64,000 nt of DNA, from positions 1-64,000 of the forward strand of contig CAMDHY010000009.1 in the NCBI GenBank assembly GCA_945898215.1, read 5' to 3'. The notes under the pieces are model-generated. The model was not told the origin of the DNA. It ran no database searches and saw only the letters and a list, made by a program, of their open reading frames with translations. The position numbers were made by a program, and so were the translations under genes. Source of the stretch: Pseudoxanthobacter soli DSM 19599. GTDB taxonomy: Bacteria; Pseudomonadota; Alphaproteobacteria; Rhizobiales; Segnochrobactraceae. Below are positions 7,857 to 16,906 of this stretch, piece after piece (the first letter of the stretch is position 1; each line of letters begins with the position of its first letter).

Positions 7857-8657
7857 ATGAGCGACGACGCTCCGACGCGTCTCTGCCGCACCATTTTCCT
7901 GTCCGACGTGCATCTTGGGACTCGCGGCTGCCAGGCTCATCTGCTGCTCGAATTCCTCCGGCACCACGACGCGGAAACGATCTACCTCGTCGGCGACATC
8001 GTCGACGGCTGGCGGCTGCAGCGCGCCTGGTACTGGCCGCAGGAGCACAACGACGTCGTGCAGAAGCTTCTGCGCAAGGCGCGCAAGGGCGCTCGCGTCG
8101 TCTATGTGCCCGGCAACCACGACGAATTCCTGCGGGACTATCTCGGCACCCACTTCGGCGGCGTCGAGGTCGTGGATTCCATCATCCACGAGACGGCGGA
8201 CGGCCGCCGCCTGCTCGTCATCCACGGAGATCAGTTCGACATCGTCGTTCGGCACGCCAAGTGGCTCGCCTTCCTCGGAGATTGGGCCTACACTGCTGCC
8301 CTCGGGGTTAACACATGGCTCAATGTGGGCCGGCGCAAGATCGGCCTCACCTACTGGTCGCTCTCCGCCTGGGCGAAGCTGAAGGTGAAGAACGCCGTGA
8401 GTTTCATCGGGAAGTTCGAGGACGCCCTGACCGCCGAGGCTCGCCGCCGAGCCGTCGACGGGGTGGTGTGCGGGCATATCCACCATGCCGCGTTGCGTGA
8501 CATCGCCGGTGTGAGCTACGTCAACACCGGCGACTGGGTGGAGAGCTGCACGGCCGTGGTCGAATCCCATGATGGAACGCTGGAACTCGTCTACTGGGCG
8601 AGTTCGTCGCAAAGCCTCGTCCCGGTCGCAGCGCCCGGCGCACGCGCCGCCGCATGA
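7857..8657 (+). CDS. Calcineurin-like metallophosphoesterase (LpxH-like)
   Basis: The 266-aa protein has all blocks of a binuclear metallophosphoesterase: DVHLG (Asp17, His19), GDIVDGW, PGNHDEF, VIHGDQFD and CGHIHHA. It looks like UDP-2,3-diacylglucosamine diphosphatase (LpxH). However, the window encodes LpxI, the enzyme that does this step in most alphaproteobacteria, so a lipid A role is doubtful. It overlaps the following glycosyltransferase gene by four bases, and that pairing suggests a joint role in a membrane glycolipid. ATG 7857 is chosen because an upstream ATG at 7740 in frame adds a Cys/Pro-rich stretch with no family similarity. Confidence 0.8.
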   Translation: MSDDAPTRLCRTIFLSDVHLGTRGCQAHLLLEFLRHHDAETIYLVGDIVDGWRLQRAWYWPQEHNDVVQKLLRKARKGARVVYVPGNHDEFLRDYLGTHFGGVEVVDSIIHETADGRRLLVIHGDQFDIVVRHAKWLAFLGDWAYTAALGVNTWLNVGRRKIGLTYWSLSAWAKLKVKNAVSFIGKFEDALTAEARRRAVDGVVCGHIHHAALRDIAGVSYVNTGDWVESCTAVVESHDGTLELVYWASSSQSLVPVAAPGARAAA

Positions 8658-9697
8658 GCCGACTCCTCCTCGTCAGCGACGCCTGGCACCCGCAGATCAA
8701 CGGCGTCGTCAGGACGCTGGAGCGTACCCTCGAAGAGCTCGAGACCTTCGGGGTGGCGTGTGAGACGCTGACCCCGGCGGACTACAAGACGATGCCCTGT
8801 CCGACTTACCCGGAGATCAGGCTGGCGCTCGCCACCCCGGGCTCGGTCGACCGCCGCATGCGCCGCTCGGGCGCCGAACTCATCCACATCGCCACGGAGG
8901 GCCCGCTCGGCGTCCTCGCCCGGCGCTGGTGCGTCAAGAACGGCGTCCGCTTCACGACGAGTTACCACACCCGCTTCCCCGAGTACGTCGAGGCGCGCAT
9001 CCCGGTCCCGCTCGACTGGACCTATGCCTGGATGCGCTATTTCCACGGCGCCGCCGCCGCGTGCATGGTGGCGACACCCACTCTCGAGCGCGATCTCGCG
9101 GCCCGCGGCTTCACCAACCTCGTGCGCTGGAAGCGGGGCGTCGATCACAGCCTGTTCAATCCTGATCACCGTCGCGTTCTCGACCTGCCGCGACCGATCT
9201 TCGGTTATGTCGGGCGCGTCGCGATCGAGAAGAACCTCGGCGCCTTCCTCGAGCTCGATCTGCCGGGCTCGAAGGTGGTGGTGGGCGACGGGCCGGCCGT
9301 CGCCGACCTGCAGCGCCGTTTTCCCAATGTCGTCTTCACCGGCGCGAAGGTCGGGCGCGAGCTTGCCGAGCACTTCACCTCGCTCGACGTGTTCGTGTTC
9401 CCGAGCCTGACCGACACGTTCGGCAACGTCGTCATCGAGGCGCTGGCGAGCGGCGTGCCGGTGGCGGCGTTCCCGGTGATGGGACCGATCGACGTCATCG
9501 GCGAAAGCCGCACCGGCGTGCTCGACAACGACCTGCGCAAGGCGGCGCTGGCCGCGCTGGAGATTCCCCGGTCCCGCTGCCGGGCCTATGCGCTCGGCTT
9601 CTCGTGGGAGGCCTCGGCCCGGAACTTCCACGAGAACATGCTGACAGCGATCGGCCACCAACTGCCCGACCTGCCGCTCAGGGCCGCGGCCGAGTAG
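8654..9697 (+). CDS. GT4-type glycosyltransferase, probably glycolipid-forming
   Basis: The 347-aa protein is a GT-B fold family 4 retaining glycosyltransferase. The N-terminus has the acceptor-side DAWHPQINGVVRTLE motif. The C-terminal half has the FGYVGRVAIEKNL switch and the donor nucleotide motif DTFGNVVIEALASGVPVAAF (EX7E type). The sequence resembles the plant/cyanobacterial SqdX and Agrobacterium diacylglycerol glycosyltransferase group, so a lipid-linked acceptor is likely, though not proven. It is translationally coupled to the phosphoesterase upstream (ATGA overlap). Its 3' end overlaps the convergent ion-channel gene by 20 bases. Confidence 0.82.
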   Translation: MSRLLLVSDAWHPQINGVVRTLERTLEELETFGVACETLTPADYKTMPCPTYPEIRLALATPGSVDRRMRRSGAELIHIATEGPLGVLARRWCVKNGVRFTTSYHTRFPEYVEARIPVPLDWTYAWMRYFHGAAAACMVATPTLERDLAARGFTNLVRWKRGVDHSLFNPDHRRVLDLPRPIFGYVGRVAIEKNLGAFLELDLPGSKVVVGDGPAVADLQRRFPNVVFTGAKVGRELAEHFTSLDVFVFPSLTDTFGNVVIEALASGVPVAAFPVMGPIDVIGESRTGVLDNDLRKAALAALEIPRSRCRAYALGFSWEASARNFHENMLTAIGHQLPDLPLRAAAE

Positions 9698-10130
9698 CGG
9701 CCGCCTCGTTCACGGTCTCGACGGACAGCGCCGTCTGGCGCAGCACCTCGAACAGCGCCGCCGTCGACAGCCCGAACAACATGATCCCGCATCCCGCGGC
9801 CATGGGTCCGAGCAATCTCCAGTCCGAGGTCGGCCGTACGTCGCCGTAGCCGAGCGTCGTGTAGTTGACGGAGGCGAAATAGAACGCGTCGCTCGCCTCG
9901 TTCGTGACGCCAAGCAGCCAGTAGACGGCTGCCCACAGACCGACCTCCAGAAAGTGCGCGAACAACAGCGTCAGCGCGGAGGGCAGCACGGCGCTGACGA
10001 TGCGGAAGAAGCGAGGCCGCGTGACGTCGCGCGCGACGCGCGGCGTCGAGACGATCACAGCCGCGACGACGAAGGTGTGCAGCGTCAAGGCGGTCAGGCC
10101 GGCGAGTGAGCCGATGATCAGTTGCACCAC
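9678..10130 (-). CDS. Two-TM potassium channel family protein
   Basis: The 150-aa product has hydrophobic helices near residues 10-30, 45-73 and 105-130. Between the last two is a pore segment with the selectivity filter TTLGYGDVRP near residue 92, which is the K+ channel TxGYGD signature. No regulator domain (RCK or cyclic nucleotide) follows. The C-terminus is a short cytoplasmic tail. The start is GTG 10130, with a second GTG immediately after it. The gene stands alone, and its tail overlaps the glycosyltransferase gene on the other strand. Confidence 0.75.
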   Translation of the reverse strand: MVQLIIGSLAGLTALTLHTFVVAAVIVSTPRVARDVTRPRFFRIVSAVLPSALTLLFAHFLEVGLWAAVYWLLGVTNEASDAFYFASVNYTTLGYGDVRPTSDWRLLGPMAAGCGIMLFGLSTAALFEVLRQTALSVETVNEAAATRPRP

Positions 10131-10249
10131 GAATTGACCCCTGTTGGATCGTGTTTTCTCGGCGTCGTGCCAATGCCGACGAAGCGTCGCAAGCCCGCCG
10201 CCGGCTTCCTATATCCACAAGTGATGCCGTTCGACGAAGGGTCCCGCCG

Positions 10250-10768
10250 ATGTCCATCCTCCGCCTCGCCGCCACCGCCGTGTTGTCCGTGTTTCTGGCG
10301 GCCCCGGCTCTCGCCCCCGCCCTGGCCGACGGACCCGACGAGATCTTCGAGAAGACGACGGTCTGGCGGATGCTCTCGCCGGACGCCAAGCTCGTCGTCT
10401 ACGGCATCGACGACCCGGCCATCGAGGGCGTCGCCTGCCACTACACGCTGCCCTACATCGGCGGCTACAAGGGCATGTTCGGCCTGGCCGAGGAGGTCTC
10501 CGACATCTCGCTCGCCTGCCGCCAGACCGGCCCGATCTTGTTCAAGGAGAAGTTCGAGCAGGGCGAGGAGGTGTTCAGCCAGCGACGCTCGCTCATCTTC
10601 AAGCGCATGCAGATCGTGCGGGGCTGCGACACCAAGCGCAACGTGCTCGTCTACCTCGTCTATTCCGACCGCATCATCGAGGGCAGCCCGAAGAACTCGA
10701 CGTCGTCGGTGCCGATCATGCCGTGGGGGGCCGCTCCGGCACCCCGCTGTGCGGATTTCGTCGAGTAA
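10250..10768 (+). CDS. creA: CreA family periplasmic protein
   Basis: The 172-aa protein matches the CreA family over its full length. A signal peptide (to about residue 26, ALADGPDE) is followed by the conserved FEKTTVWRMLSPDAKLVVYGIDDPAIEGVACHY-type core, DISLACRQTGPI, and FKRMQIVRGCDTKRNVLVYLVYSDRIIEGSPKNS, where the cysteines are family-typical. The C-terminal PRCADF also fits. CreA is an uncharacterised conserved periplasmic protein. The ATG at 10250 is preferred because an upstream start would precede the signal peptide by 33 residues. It lies about 170 bases ahead of the cellulose cluster. Confidence 0.85.
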   Translation: MSILRLAATAVLSVFLAAPALAPALADGPDEIFEKTTVWRMLSPDAKLVVYGIDDPAIEGVACHYTLPYIGGYKGMFGLAEEVSDISLACRQTGPILFKEKFEQGEEVFSQRRSLIFKRMQIVRGCDTKRNVLVYLVYSDRIIEGSPKNSTSSVPIMPWGAAPAPRCADFVE

Positions 10769-10939
10769 GGTCACGCCGCGGTCGCCGCGGGGAGCCGCCG
10801 CGGCTGGGGATGGTTTGACCCGGCGCGGCATCCGCGCTTGAGCCTTTCGTCCCCGTGCTTTACGCAACCCTTTAATCTCTGCCAGATTGCCTAAAATCGG
10901 GTTAGCGGCGAGCGGTCGGGGTCGCCGGATGGGCGTTGG

Positions 10940-12046
10940 GTGGTTCAGGTGAGGCCCCATGCACTGGGCTTGATTGGCGTGCTCGCCGGAGCGTTGACGC
11001 TCGCCGGCTGCGTCGCGCCCTATGGCGAGCGGGTCGATCCGGAGCCTCTCGCCCAGGACCGCATGCTCGGACCGGAGGCGGCGTTCGTCGCGCCGCCCGT
11101 CGGCGGGCCGCTGGTCATCGGCGTGATCCAGCGGACCTTCCGCAATGCGGTGCGGCAGACGATCATCCTGCAGACCGACGGTAGCGTGTCCGGCGAGAAC
11201 ACCATCGACGTCACATTCTATGGCCCGCTTAAGTCGGCGCCCGATGCCGGCAACCTCAAGCGCGACACCGGTACGCTGACCGAGATCTCTTCCGAGATGC
11301 GGACCAAGCTCCCGGTACCGATGGCGATCTCTCCGGAGTTCGCCCAGAACAGCTAAGGTCCGTTCGGCTTCGCGTTCGGTGGCACGTCGGCGGGTCGCTG
11401 CCTCTACGCGTGGCAGCGCATCCACGCCCAGCGCAACATCTTCCAGGAGCCCAGCGCACGCGGCGAGATCAGTCTCCGGCTGCGGCTCTGCCGCCGCGGT
11501 GTGACGGACGCGCAGCTGCTGGCCTTGATGTACGGCTACGCCTTCGTCGCCACGCTGCCTAACCCGAACTGGAACCCCTTCGGCACGCCGCCGCCCGCCG
11601 ATCCGGCGATCGGTCAGCGCGGTGTCACGATCAATCCGCTTGCGGACGAGGCCGCCGCCGCGCGCGCTGCGGCCGCCGCTCCGCCGCCGATCGGCATCGC
11701 CCCGGCCGTCGCCACCGCGGCGCGTGCGACGCGCCGACCTGAGACCACGCCGGCGGCGGTGCGCCCGGTCCGCGCGCCGACCGATCGCCTCCCGACACCG
11801 GTGGCCGAACCGGCGAGGGTGCGGCAGTCGAGCCCGGCGGCCGCTCCCCAGCAACTTGGCATGCCGCCCGCCCTGAGCGAGGCGTCGCCGGCGGCGTCGC
11901 CCTCGTCGCAGCCAGGCGCCGCCGTTCCCCCGGCCCCCGGCGCGGGTCAGCAGCCGGTCCGCCAGGTCGTTCCGGCGGCGCCGGCGGGCGCCGCGGCGCC
12001 GGCCGCGATCGGCGTCGTACCGGCGGCGCCGAGGGCTGCGCCGTGA
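10940..12046 (+). pseudogene. bcsN: bcsN-type cellulose biosynthesis lipoprotein, split by an in-frame TAA
   Basis: The first part (138 codons) begins with GTG 10940 and a lipoprotein signal ending in LTLAGC. It continues with the BcsN-typical ...GPLVIGVIQRTFRNAVRQTIIL... domain up to SPEFAQNS, then hits TAA at 11354-11356. The same frame then runs on without interruption to 12046: GPFGFAFGG, CLYAWQRI, ISLRLRLCRRG, LLALMYGYAF, and a Pro/Ala-rich tail. In BcsN proteins a residue such as Tyr sits where the TAA is, so one base change (TAC or TAT to TAA) explains the break. The restored length is 368 codons. BcsN belongs to rhizobial cellulose loci and its role is unknown. An error, a true nonsense mutation or readthrough are all possible. 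Confidence 0.75.
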
Positions 12047-12098
12047 GAGCGGCGCTCAGGTTCGGCAGCGGCCGCCGGCCCGCGGCGGGGAGGGCGCG

Positions 12099-14276
12099 AT
12101 GACGGTCGTCTGGGCGCTTCTGTGGATCGTGAGTTCGGTGCTGCTGATCGGGCTCTTGGCGCAGCCGATCAGCATGGCCACCCATCTGGCGGTCGGCCTG
12201 GTGGCGATCGCGGCCATCGCCGTCATCAAGATGTTCCGCCCGATGGGCCTGTGGCGGTCGATCTTCCTCGCCTTCGGCACCGCCGTCGTGCTGCGCTACG
12301 TCTACTGGCGCACCACCTCGTCGCTGCCACCCGTCGAGCCGCTCGCGAACTTCATTCCGGGCATGATCCTCTACGTCGCGGAGATGTACAGCGTCGGCAT
12401 CCTCGCGATCTCGCTCTTCGTCGTCTCCGACCCGCTGAAGCGCCCGCCGGCGCCGCGGCTGCCGGACGCAGACCTGCCGACGGTCGATGTCTTCATCCCG
12501 ACCTACAACGAGGAGAAGGCGCTCCTGGCGATGACCGTCGCCGCCGCCAAGGGCATGGACTATCCGGACGGCAAGCTGACGGTCTATCTGCTCGACGACG
12601 GCGGCACCGACCAGAAGTGCAACTCGGCCAACCGCTTCGAGGCGGAGGCCGCCCGGGAGCGGCGCGAGGAACTCACCGCCCTCGCCACTGGCCTCGGCGC
12701 CGTCTACCTGACGCGCGCCCGCAACGAGCACGCCAAGGCCGGCAACCTCAACGCCGCCCTCGCCGTCACGAAGGGCGAGCTCGTCGCCGTCTTCGACGCC
12801 GACCATGCGCCGACCAGCGACTTCCTCACCGAGACGGTGGGCTTCTTCAATCGCGAGAAGAAGCTCTTTCTCGTGCAGACGCCGCACTTCTTCATCAATC
12901 CGGACCCGGTAGAGTACAACCTCAATACCTTCAACCGCATGGCGTCCGAGAACGACCAGTTCTACGGCATGGTGCAGCGCGGGCTCGACAAGTGGAACGC
13001 GTCGTTCTTCTGCGGCTCGGCGGCGGTGCTGCGGCGCGAGGCTTTGCGGGAGAGCAACGGTTTCTCGGGCCTGTCGATCACCGAGGACTGCGAGACCGCG
13101 CTGGAACTGCATTCGCGCGGCTGGACGAGCGTCTATGTGGAGAAGCCGCTCGTCGCCGGCCTTCAGCCCGAGACCTACACCAGCTTCATCACCCAGCGCT
13201 CGCGCTGGGCGCAGGGCATGATGCAGGTCATGATCCTGAAGAAACCGATGCTCAAGCGCGGCCTCTCCTTCCCGCAGCGCATCTGCTACATGTCCAGTCT
13301 GCTCTACTGGCTGTTTCCGTTCTCGCGATTGGCCTTCCTGTTCTCGCCGCTGCTGTATCTGTTTTTCGGCCTACAGATCTTTGATACGAGCGGATATGAG
13401 TTCTTCGCCTACACGCTGGTCTACATCGTCATCAACCTGCTGATGCAGAACGCCCTGTACGGCAAGTTCCGCTGGCCGTGGATGTCGGAGATCTACGAGT
13501 ACCTGCAGTCGGTCTATCTCGGCCGGGCGGTGCTGTCGGTGCTTGCCAGCCCGCGCCGGCCCGTCTTCAAGGTCACGGACAAGGGCCAGACCACCGACCA
13601 GGACCAGATTTCCTCGCTCGGCTGGCCGTTCTACGGGATCTTCGCGCTGCTCGTCGCCGGTCTGGTCGCGACGGTCTGGCGGGTCGTCACCGAGCCGCTC
13701 TCCAACGACGTCACCCTCGTGGTCGGCGGCTGGAACCTGTTCAACCTGCTGCTCGCTGGCTCCGCCCTCGGCGTCGTCGCCGAGCGCCGCAACCTCAGGC
13801 AGGCACCGCGGGTCGACGTCTCGCGGCCGGGCGAACTGATCGTCGGTGACACCACCGTGCCGGTGATGATCGAGGACGGCTCGATGTCCGGCGTCCGGCT
13901 TCTGGTGAAGCGCGGCGGCGCCGGCGCGCTGACCTCTGGTTCGCGCTGCGAACTGCGGTTCACGCCGTCGAAGCCGCTGCCCTCCGACCGCATGCCGATC
14001 GTCGTGCGCGACGTCGGCGTCATGAGCAACGGCGACGTTCAGCTCGGCTGCAGTTCCGATCCGACCGAGCCGGTGCACGACCGGCTGCTCGCCGACCTCG
14101 TCTTCTCCGACTCGGCCCGCTGGCAGGCGCTGCTGATCAAGCGCCGCGTCGAGGTCGGCGTGATCCGCGGGACGCTGTTCGTCATCATCACCTCGGCCGT
14201 GCACGCCATCCGCGGTATCAGCTACATCTACCGCACCCGCGCCTCCCGCCGAGCCCAGAAGAGGCGGGTGGCATGA
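12099..14276 (+). CDS. bcsA: Cellulose synthase catalytic subunit (UDP-forming), PilZ domain
   Basis: This 725-aa inner-membrane GT2 processive glycosyltransferase polymerises glucose from UDP-glucose. TM helices near the N-terminus are followed by the cytoplasmic GT domain with LLDDGGTDQK (about residue 165), the DxD motif DADHAP (about 233), TEDCE (about 327) and QRSRW (about 366). A second TM block leads to the C-terminal PilZ domain. Its c-di-GMP signature is intact: RQAPR near residue 567 and DGSMSG near 593, so allosteric activation by c-di-GMP is expected. Length matches the Agrobacterium CelA enzyme. GGGGAGGG precedes ATG 12099. It overlaps bcsB by four bases. Confidence 0.97.
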   Translation: MTVVWALLWIVSSVLLIGLLAQPISMATHLAVGLVAIAAIAVIKMFRPMGLWRSIFLAFGTAVVLRYVYWRTTSSLPPVEPLANFIPGMILYVAEMYSVGILAISLFVVSDPLKRPPAPRLPDADLPTVDVFIPTYNEEKALLAMTVAAAKGMDYPDGKLTVYLLDDGGTDQKCNSANRFEAEAARERREELTALATGLGAVYLTRARNEHAKAGNLNAALAVTKGELVAVFDADHAPTSDFLTETVGFFNREKKLFLVQTPHFFINPDPVEYNLNTFNRMASENDQFYGMVQRGLDKWNASFFCGSAAVLRREALRESNGFSGLSITEDCETALELHSRGWTSVYVEKPLVAGLQPETYTSFITQRSRWAQGMMQVMILKKPMLKRGLSFPQRICYMSSLLYWLFPFSRLAFLFSPLLYLFFGLQIFDTSGYEFFAYTLVYIVINLLMQNALYGKFRWPWMSEIYEYLQSVYLGRAVLSVLASPRRPVFKVTDKGQTTDQDQISSLGWPFYGIFALLVAGLVATVWRVVTEPLSNDVTLVVGGWNLFNLLLAGSALGVVAERRNLRQAPRVDVSRPGELIVGDTTVPVMIEDGSMSGVRLLVKRGGAGALTSGSRCELRFTPSKPLPSDRMPIVVRDVGVMSNGDVQLGCSSDPTEPVHDRLLADLVFSDSARWQALLIKRRVEVGVIRGTLFVIITSAVHAIRGISYIYRTRASRRAQKRRVA

Positions 14277-16906
14277 GGGGCGGGGGACGCCGGCTGCGCG
14301 CCGCGCTCGCCGCGGCGGTGCTGTTGGCGGCGACGATGGCCGCCGGCGCGCAGATGCCGTGGCCGTCCCGCGACGGCGAGACCAGCCGCGCCCCTGCCGC
14401 CGGAGTTCCCCCTTCTCTCGCTCCTCCTTCCCTCACTCCTCCTGCGGGCGCGCCGCCCGTCGTCGCCCCCGCCGCCCCTTCAGCCAGCCGGGTTGCGCCC
14501 TTTCAGATGCGCTCGGGCGAGCCTGCGATCCAGCCACCGTCCGCCCCTCCCATCGTCACCACCGCCCCGCCGGCGGTGCGAGCTGGTCCCGCGGCCCCGA
14601 CAGCGGCCGCGCCGTCGGCTGTGGCCGTCGACCGGCCCATTCTCTCCGCGCCCGACATCAGCCTGGCGGGCGAGAAGGCGTCCGTGACGGAGACGGTCTA
14701 TCTCAGCGCCACCGAAGCGGCGCGACCGGCGACGCTGTCGGTCGGGATGCTGTCGGCGGTGGTGGTGATGCCTGAGGCCTCGCGGCTGACGGTGACGATC
14801 AACGGCGAGCCGGTGATGGCTGAGCCGATCACCTCCGCCGGCCGCGTGCGGCGCTATCAGTCCCGGTTGCCGGAGGGCGTGCTGCGGGCGGGCTCAAACC
14901 GGGTCCGCATCGCCGTCGAGCAGCGGCACCGCGTCGACTGCTCGGTACAGGCGACGTTCGAACTCTGGTCGCTCCTGCAGCCGGCCACGACCGGCCTCAG
15001 CTTCGAGGGGGGTCCGGTGACCCTTTCCGGGCTCGCCGACCTGCCCGCCGTCGGCCTCGGCGACACCGGATCGACCAGTCTGGTGGTCTTCGGCCCGTTC
15101 CGGGACGGGCCGCTCGGCGCGCGCTTCTCCGCCGTCTCCGCGGTGACGAGCGCCGCCGCCGTGCTCGGGCGCTTCTCCCATCCGGTCGTCGAGCCCGCGG
15201 TCGGCGACCGGCCAGGCCCGCGGTCGCCAGGCCGGCTCGCCGTCGTCGTCGGCACGGCGATCGCGGTACTGCCGGTCACCGCCGTCGGTGCCGGCGAGGC
15301 CGAGCAGGGCCCGACGGTCGCGTTCGCCACCGACCCCGCCACCGGTGTGCCGACGCTCGTCGTCAGCGGGCCGACCCCGGCCGATGTCCAGACGGCGGTG
15401 CAACGCCTGCGCACGGTCGCGTCTGAGGCCGCCTATCCCGGCGAGGGGGCAGGGCGCTGGCGCTTCCCCGACGTCCTCGAGTTCGACGGCGGCGAGGTGC
15501 GAAGCTTCGCCGAACTCGGGCTGCGCACGCAGGAGGTATCGGGGCGCCGCTTCGCCGAGAGCTTCAGCTTCCTGCTGCCGGCGGACTTCTACGGAGCGAG
15601 CAGCGGCACGGCGCGGCTGCGCCTCGACGCCGCCTTCACCCAGGAGGTCGGACCCGGCAGCGTCATCAACATCCGCGTCAACGGCCAGGTTACGCTCAGC
15701 CTGCGGCTGGCGACGACGCGCGGCGGCTTGTTCGACAAGCGCCGCATCAACGTGCCGATGCAGTTCTTCCGGCCGGGCTACAACCGCGTCGAACTCGAGA
15801 CGGTGCTGGTGACGCAGTCGGACATCGAGTGCCCGCCCGGCATGTCCGGGACGGGCGAAGATCGCTTCGTGCTGTTCGATTCGAGCGTCTTCGAGATGCC
15901 GGACTTCGCGCGCTTCGGTTCCTGGCCGAACCTCGCCGCCTTCTCCGCCGACGCCTTCCCCTACACGGTGCGGACGGATCGCCCGCTCGCCGTCTATCTC
16001 GGGGGCGGCGCCGCCGCGGCGCCGGCGGCGGCGACGCTGCTCGCGCGTCTGTCGGTCGATACCGGCACGCCCATCTTCGCGGAGATCGTTCCCGACGAGG
16101 CCGGCCTCACCGGGCGGCCGGCCCTGATCGTCGCCACCGCCGCCGACGTCCCCGCCTCGGTGGTGACGGCGACCGGTCTGTCGCTGGCGATCGAAGCGTG
16201 GCGGACGGCCGGCGTTCGCCTGCCGCAGCCGGGAGCCTCCCCGGCCTCGACGGGCGCCTTCGCAGAGGCGATGCGGCGCCTCGAGCAGTTGCAGCCGACC
16301 GCGCAGACCGCCGCACCCGCCGGGCCGCCGATCGACATCGGCAATCCCGAGCGCACCCGCGCACTCTACGACCAGTGGCGGCGGCAGGTGGGCGACGACG
16401 CCACCAGCGACGTGCTGCAGTGGCTGCGGCAGTGGCTGAACGAGGCGACGACGATGTTCGGCAGCGCCGACCGCGGCGGCGGGCCCGTACGGCTGTCACC
16501 GCGCAGTTCGCTCGCCCTGGCGCAAGCTCCGGCGTCGACGCCGACGTGGCGCTCGGCCTTCTGGCCCGGTGCCGCCCCGGCGCCCTGGACGCTGCTGGTC
16601 GGAGCGAACGACGCCGCTCTCGCGACCGCGACCGGCATGGTGACGGCACCGCAGGGGTGGCTGCGTCTCGCCGGTGCCACCGCCGTCTACGACGAGGTGA
16701 CGGGTGCGGTCGCGACGTTCCCGCCGGCCACCGTGGTCGACGTTGCGACGCAGCCCTTCTCTATCTCCAACGCAAGGCTGGTGTCAGCCAACTGGTTCTC
16801 GATCAATATCGCTGTTTATGTCTGGGTCGTCGGCACGATGATCCTGTGCGTCGGCGTGACGAGTTGGATGTTCTTGCGCCGGCTCGGTCGGAGGGCCGAA
16901 CCGTGA
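14273..16906 (+). CDS. bcsB: Cellulose synthase periplasmic subunit B
   Basis: BcsB is the periplasmic partner of BcsA that guides the glucan and anchors the complex. The 877-aa product has a signal peptide (to about residue 26), a Pro/Ala-rich linker of about 90 residues, and the paired carbohydrate-binding and flavodoxin-like domains with the conserved ADFYG and IRVNGQ segments (FSFLLPADFYG, INIRVNGQVTLSL). A single C-terminal TM helix (INIAVYVWVVGTMILCVGVTSW) is the one that packs against BcsA. The start overlaps bcsA (ATGA). The stop overlaps the next gene (GTGA), so all three are co-translated. Confidence 0.95.
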   Translation: MRGGGRRLRAALAAAVLLAATMAAGAQMPWPSRDGETSRAPAAGVPPSLAPPSLTPPAGAPPVVAPAAPSASRVAPFQMRSGEPAIQPPSAPPIVTTAPPAVRAGPAAPTAAAPSAVAVDRPILSAPDISLAGEKASVTETVYLSATEAARPATLSVGMLSAVVVMPEASRLTVTINGEPVMAEPITSAGRVRRYQSRLPEGVLRAGSNRVRIAVEQRHRVDCSVQATFELWSLLQPATTGLSFEGGPVTLSGLADLPAVGLGDTGSTSLVVFGPFRDGPLGARFSAVSAVTSAAAVLGRFSHPVVEPAVGDRPGPRSPGRLAVVVGTAIAVLPVTAVGAGEAEQGPTVAFATDPATGVPTLVVSGPTPADVQTAVQRLRTVASEAAYPGEGAGRWRFPDVLEFDGGEVRSFAELGLRTQEVSGRRFAESFSFLLPADFYGASSGTARLRLDAAFTQEVGPGSVINIRVNGQVTLSLRLATTRGGLFDKRRINVPMQFFRPGYNRVELETVLVTQSDIECPPGMSGTGEDRFVLFDSSVFEMPDFARFGSWPNLAAFSADAFPYTVRTDRPLAVYLGGGAAAAPAAATLLARLSVDTGTPIFAEIVPDEAGLTGRPALIVATAADVPASVVTATGLSLAIEAWRTAGVRLPQPGASPASTGAFAEAMRRLEQLQPTAQTAAPAGPPIDIGNPERTRALYDQWRRQVGDDATSDVLQWLRQWLNEATTMFGSADRGGGPVRLSPRSSLALAQAPASTPTWRSAFWPGAAPAPWTLLVGANDAALATATGMVTAPQGWLRLAGATAVYDEVTGAVATFPPATVVDVATQPFSISNARLVSANWFSINIAVYVWVVGTMILCVGVTSWMFLRRLGRRAEP

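Noticed and set aside
7857-8657. Naming the metallophosphoesterase lpxH
   Set aside because: LpxI is encoded in the lipid A operon and performs this step in the group; the gene's partner is a glycosyltransferase.
11501-12046. A separate 181-codon gene starting at GTG 11501
   Set aside because: The frame is the same as the upstream bcsN half, the sequence before it continues BcsN homology, and there is no ribosome site. It is better read as the second half of bcsN after the internal stop.
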